From: Streptomyces sp. M92
GTDB lineage: Bacteria; Actinomycetota; Actinomycetes; Streptomycetales; Streptomycetaceae
DNA: 64,000 bases
NCBI RefSeq assembly: GCF_028473745.1
Contig: NZ_CP101137.1
Location: 1,860,001-1,924,000 of the forward strand
Direction of reading: 5' to 3'
Positions 60,590 to 64,000 of the stretch are shown here, in pieces. Positions within the stretch are counted from its first letter, which is position 1; every line of letters begins with the position of its first letter. Below the pieces are notes generated by a model. That model was not told where the DNA came from, ran no database searches, and worked only from the letters and a program-made list of their open reading frames with translations. The translations under genes and the position numbers were made by a program.

Positions 60590-62206
60590 TTACGCGGTCG
60601 GCTTCTCCTCGAGACGGGGGAACAGCACCGCGCCCTTGGTGACCGTCGAACCGGCCGGCAGCCGGCCCCAGTCCGCCGCGTCCTGGACCTTCTGGTCCGC
60701 GAGGCCGCCGAGGGATGCCTCGGCGCCCAGGGAGTCCCAGAGCTTCTGGGAGGTGTCCGGCATGATCGGGTTGAGGAGGACCGCCACCGCGCGGAGGGAC
60801 TCCGCGGCCGTGTAGAGGATCGTCGCCAGGCGGGCCCTGCCCTCCGGCGAATCGTCCTTGGCGACCTTCCAGGGCTCCTGCTCGGTGATGTAGCCGTTGA
60901 CCTGCTTGACGAAGTCGAAGACCGCCAGGATGCCGCCCTGGAAGTCCAGCTCCTCGCCGATCTTCCGGTCGGCCTCCGCGACCGCCTTGGTCAGGCCGTC
61001 GTGGACGGCCTTCTCCGCGTCCCCGTCGGCCGTCGCGGCCGGCAGCTCGCCGCCGAAGTACTTGTTGACCATCGCCGCCACGCGGGAGGCGAGGTTGCCG
61101 TAGTCGTTGGCCAGCTCGCTGGTGTAGCGGGCGGAGAAGTCCTCCCAGGAGAACGAGCCGTCCTGGCCGAAAGCGATCGCGCGCAGGAAGTACCAGCGGT
61201 ACGCGTCCACGCCGAAGTGCGAGGTCAGGTCCTGCGGCTTGATGCCGGTCAGGTTGGACTTCGACATCTTCTCGCCGCCGACCATCAGCCACCCGTTCGC
61301 GGCGATCTTGCCGGGCAGGGGCAGGCCCTGCGCCATCAGCATCGCCGGCCAGATGATCGCGTGGAAGCGGAGGATGTCCTTGCCGACCAGGTGCACGTCG
61401 GCGGGGAACGTCGACTCGAACTTCTCCGGGTTCTCGTTGTAGCCGACCGCCGTCGCGTAGTTCAGCAGGGCGTCGACCCACACGTAGATCACGTGCTTGT
61501 CGTCCCACGGGACCGGCACGCCCCAGTCGAACGTCGAGCGGGAGATGGAGAGGTCCTGGAGTCCCTGGCGGACGAAGTTCACGACCTCGTTGCGCGCGGA
61601 CTCCGGCTGGATGAAGCCCGGGTTGGCCTCGTAGTGCGCGAGCAGCTTCTCGCTGTACTCGCTCAGCTTGAAGAAGTAGTTCTCCTCGCTGAGGATCTCC
61701 ACCGGCTTCTTGTGGATCGGGCACAGCTTCTGGCCCGCGTACTCGCCCTCGCCGTCGAGCAGCTCGCCGGGGAGCTTGTACTCCTCGCAGCCCACGCAGT
61801 ACGGGCCCTCGTAGCCGCCCTTGTAGATCTCGTCCTTGTCGTACAGGTCCTGCACGAACTCCTGGACGCGGTCGGTGTGCCGCTTCTGCGTGGTGCGGAT
61901 GAAGTCGTCGTTCGCGATGTCGAGGTGCTCCCACAGGGGCTTCCACGACTCCGTGACGAGCTTGTCGGCCCAGGCCTGCGGGGTGACCCCGTTCGCCTCG
62001 GCCGTACGCATGATCTTCTGACCGTGCTCGTCCGTGCCGGTGAGGTACCACACCTTCTCGCCGCGCTGGCGGTGCCAGCGGGTGAGCACGTCGCCTGCGA
62101 CGGTCGTATAGGCGTGGCCCAGGTGAGGAGCGTCGTTCACGTAGTAGATGGGGGTCGAGACGTAGTACGCCTTCGCCCCCTGCTTCTCGGTTCCAGTGGC
62201 CGCCAT
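60590..62206 (-). CDS. metG: Methionyl-tRNA synthetase
   Basis: A 538-residue class I synthetase. The HIGH-type HLGH motif (about 28-31), KMSKS in GEKMSKSNLTG (about 313) and two cysteines of a zinc knuckle (PYCVGCEEY; CPIHKK) are present; the anticodon-binding helical domain follows. The length and lack of a C-terminal EMAP-like domain are normal for this group. It charges initiator and elongator tRNA-Met. Confidence 0.95.
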   Translation of the reverse strand: MAATGTEKQGAKAYYVSTPIYYVNDAPHLGHAYTTVAGDVLTRWHRQRGEKVWYLTGTDEHGQKIMRTAEANGVTPQAWADKLVTESWKPLWEHLDIANDDFIRTTQKRHTDRVQEFVQDLYDKDEIYKGGYEGPYCVGCEEYKLPGELLDGEGEYAGQKLCPIHKKPVEILSEENYFFKLSEYSEKLLAHYEANPGFIQPESARNEVVNFVRQGLQDLSISRSTFDWGVPVPWDDKHVIYVWVDALLNYATAVGYNENPEKFESTFPADVHLVGKDILRFHAIIWPAMLMAQGLPLPGKIAANGWLMVGGEKMSKSNLTGIKPQDLTSHFGVDAYRWYFLRAIAFGQDGSFSWEDFSARYTSELANDYGNLASRVAAMVNKYFGGELPAATADGDAEKAVHDGLTKAVAEADRKIGEELDFQGGILAVFDFVKQVNGYITEQEPWKVAKDDSPEGRARLATILYTAAESLRAVAVLLNPIMPDTSQKLWDSLGAEASLGGLADQKVQDAADWGRLPAGSTVTKGAVLFPRLEEKPTA

Positions 62207-62304
62207 GGGCGAAATCCTACTGGTCCGGTGGAGATCGGCTCACACGCGTTTCGGGGGGCGGACAGGGGGCGGCGGTGCGGGCCTCCCTGTCCGCCGTCGT
62301 GTCC

Positions 62305-64000
62305 CTACGGGCGCCAGGTGGCCAGTACGCCCTCGTAGAGCTCCTTGTCGGTGAGCTCCTTGGGGGTCTCGCCGGCCAGGAAGTGGGAGGTGTTGCCCGT
62401 CTTGAGCTTGCGGAGGTAGTCGAAGGCCTTGTTCTCCGGGTCGCCGAAGGCGACGAAGGAGAAGTGGACGTTCGGGTGGTTCGCGGCCGCGTCCGTGAGG
62501 GACCGGGTGGCCGGGGTCTTGGCGTCCGGGGCGCCGTCGGTCTGGAAGACCACCAGGGCCGGGGTGCCGGGGGGTGCTTCCTCGGCGTGGTGGGCGAGGA
62601 CGGCCTCGACGGCGGCGTGGTAGCTGGTGCGGCCCATGCGGCCGAGCGCCGCGTGCAGCTCGTCGATCTTGTTCTCGTGGTCGGTGAGGGTGAGGTCGCC
62701 GGTGCCGTCCACTTCCGTGGAGAAGAACGTGACGTGGACGGTGGCCTCGGGGTCGAGGTGGGCGGCGAGGGCGAGGGTCTGCTCGGCGAGGGCCTGGGCG
62801 GAGCCGTCCTTGTAGTACGGGCGCATGGAGGCGGAGCGGTCGAGGACGAGGTGGACCTTGGCGCGGGTGCCGGTGAGGTCGTGCTTCTTGAGGGTGGCGG
62901 CGGCGGCCTTGTAGGCGGTGGTGAGGCCGGGGGCGCGGGAGCGGAGGTGGGTGGGGGGTGTCGCGGGTTTCGGGGCCTCGGCTGCGCCTTCGGCCCCGGG
63001 GTTCCCACCCGCACCACCCGTGCTGCTCTCGTCGTCGGGTGCGGGTGGCCCCTGTGGGGGCTGCTCGCCGTCGGCGGCTGCGGGGGTGGGGGCGGGGGAG
63101 GGAGGAGCCTCCGCCTCGGCCTCCGGCCTGGCTGCGGGCTCCGTCTCGGCCTCCGACTTCGTCTCGGCTTCGGGCTCCGGCTGAGCCTCCGGCTCCGCCT
63201 TGCCCTCCGCCTCAGCGACAGGCTGCGGCTTAGTCTCGGGCTCCGGCTTGGCCTCAGCGACAGGCTGCGGCTTGGCCTCGGGCTCCGTCTCAGCGACAGG
63301 CTCCGGCTTAGTCTCGGGCTCCGCCTTCGCCACAAGCTCAGGCTCGGCCTCAGCCTCGGGCTCCGGCTTCGCCTCAGCGACAGGCTCCGGCTTGGCCTCG
63401 GGTTCCGGCTTCGCCACAAGCTCAGCCTCGGGTTCCGCCTTGGCCTTGCCCTCCGCCTCAGCCTGGGGTTCCTGCTGCGCCGCAGGCTCGGCCTCGGTCT
63501 TCGGCTTCGTGTCGTGCTCCGGCCCGGCCTCAGCCTCGGGCTGGGGCACGGGCTCGGCCTCAGCCGTCGCCTCGGCCTCCGGCTTCGCCGCGGCCTCCGC
63601 CGCCGGCTCGGCCTCAGTCGTCGGCTCGGGCTCAGTCGTCGACTCGGCCTGCGGCTTCGGCTCGGCCTCCGAGGGCGGCGTCGGCTTGGTGGCCTGGGGC
63701 GCTGTCGGCTCGGTCTGCGGGGTTGCTTCCGGCTTCCGAGCCGGCGCTTCCTCGGCTTCCGGGATCGGTACCGGGTCCTGGGACTTCGTCGGCTTCGGGA
63801 CCGTGAGGTTGGCGAAGGCGGCCTTGACGAGTTCGTGTTCGTCGGGGGCGGCCGGTTCCGGACGGGGCTCGGGGAGCCGGGCGGTCTCCGGGGAGGCGGC
63901 CGGCTCCCCGGGTGCCGTGGGCTGGGACGGGAGCTGCGGCGCCGGCGGTGCCGCCTCCTGCACCGCACCCTCCGCCTGGGCGGCTCGTTCTTTGCGTGAG
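62305..64000 (-). CDS. vWA-domain (TerF-like) protein with long Glu/Pro/Ala/Lys-rich tail, 5' end outside window
   Basis: The frame is open to the window edge, so residues before about 565 are missing. The last ~200 residues form a von Willebrand A domain with the MIDAS DxSxS as VLDRSASM and FQTDGAP, resembling TerF and other tellurite-resistance/stress proteins. Before it, ~280 residues repeat short Glu-Pro-Lys-Ala phrases and are probably disordered. A GTG at 63963 is a possible internal start, but the frame upstream also looks coding. Metal-ion-dependent binding by the vWA domain is expected. Confidence 0.78.
   Translation of the reverse strand, partial: SRKERAAQAEGAVQEAAPPAPQLPSQPTAPGEPAASPETARLPEPRPEPAAPDEHELVKAAFANLTVPKPTKSQDPVPIPEAEEAPARKPEATPQTEPTAPQATKPTPPSEAEPKPQAESTTEPEPTTEAEPAAEAAAKPEAEATAEAEPVPQPEAEAGPEHDTKPKTEAEPAAQQEPQAEAEGKAKAEPEAELVAKPEPEAKPEPVAEAKPEPEAEAEPELVAKAEPETKPEPVAETEPEAKPQPVAEAKPEPETKPQPVAEAEGKAEPEAQPEPEAETKSEAETEPAARPEAEAEAPPSPAPTPAAADGEQPPQGPPAPDDESSTGGAGGNPGAEGAAEAPKPATPPTHLRSRAPGLTTAYKAAAATLKKHDLTGTRAKVHLVLDRSASMRPYYKDGSAQALAEQTLALAAHLDPEATVHVTFFSTEVDGTGDLTLTDHENKIDELHAALGRMGRTSYHAAVEAVLAHHAEEAPPGTPALVVFQTDGAPDAKTPATRSLTDAAANHPNVHFSFVAFGDPENKAFDYLRKLKTGNTSHFLAGETPKELTDKELYEGVLATWRP
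63090..63760 (-). repeat. Low-complexity Glu/Pro/Ala/Lys-coding region
   Basis: Short imperfect repeats of the phrase encoding (K/E)PEAE-type words, about 670 bases long. Such runs can expand or contract by slippage. On the other strand they look like a long open frame, which is not a gene. Confidence 0.75.

Noticed and set aside
62275..63999. A 574-codon plus-strand frame rich in Gly/Leu/Arg opposite the vWA protein
   Set aside because: It is the complement of the Glu/Pro/Ala/Lys repeat; low-complexity antisense frame without translation signals.

Overview
The window is high-GC actinobacterial DNA and almost certainly comes from a Streptomyces chromosome near its origin. Evidence: very high third-position GC; start codons shared between GTG and ATG; many ATGA/GTGA overlaps; Streptomyces hallmark families (bacterial proteasome activator, mycothiol-type DinB enzymes, DUF397/DUF5753 pairs, SpoIIE-type phosphatase with an anti-sigma-like ATPase); two complete branched-chain keto-acid dehydrogenase (bkd) operons; and two perfect copies of the 14-bp Streptomyces parS sequence, which cluster near oriC. 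From memory, the order matches the S. coelicolor segment running from metS/aspS to the bkd clusters, read in the opposite direction. No database search was possible.

Layout. 1-438: the end of a cysN-like gene, then a ~600-base gene-free stretch. 1142-8609: a secreted aromatic-ring dioxygenase with a carbohydrate-binding tail, a DUF2252 protein, a J-domain-like protein, a rhodanese, a DUF5819/HTTM membrane pair and a SPOUT RNA methyltransferase. 8632-17156: aromatic and branched-chain catabolism (paaN divergent from a 3-hydroxyacyl-CoA dehydrogenase plus TetR gene; an Lrp-type regulator divergent from bkdABC copy 1). 17301-20805: mobA-DUF6457 fusion, moeA and a potassium channel in one overlapping operon. 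20851-25398: a DrrAB-like ABC exporter, a quinone oxidoreductase, a surface protein and the proteasome activator. 25497-30413: two divergent Ser/Thr kinases, a PPOX-family protein and a DevR-like response regulator. 30719-34425: bkdABC copy 2. 34599-50821: membrane proteins, GntR regulators, a penicillin-binding carboxypeptidase, an MFS transporter, assorted enzymes, an M18 aminopeptidase, an acyl-CoA dehydrogenase and pirin. 50920-56024: an AI-2E-type permease convergent with a PAS/GAF/SpoIIE phosphatase, then aspS. 56091-60486: a small accessory block (Uma2, HTH/zinc-ribbon, XRE-DUF397, Rpn-like, PH domain) between aspS and metG. 60590-64000: metG and a vWA (TerF-like) protein cut by the window edge.

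How it fits together. The paa and bkd genes feed acyl-CoA pools; in streptomycetes bkd also supplies branched starter units for fatty acids and polyketides. The sequence suggests linked control: a PaaR-like 16-bp operator sits in front of the 3-hydroxyacyl-CoA dehydrogenase/paaN pair, and a degenerate copy sits in front of bkd copy 1 beside two strong inverted repeats near the Lrp regulator. The DevR-like regulator lies next to a PPOX-family gene preceded by a good DevR/DosR box, suggesting a small oxygen- or NO-responsive unit. At least eight genes have a TANNNT-like -10 element 6-7 nt before the start codon, as expected for leaderless transcripts. No rRNA, tRNA, CRISPR array, prophage or insertion sequence was recognised.
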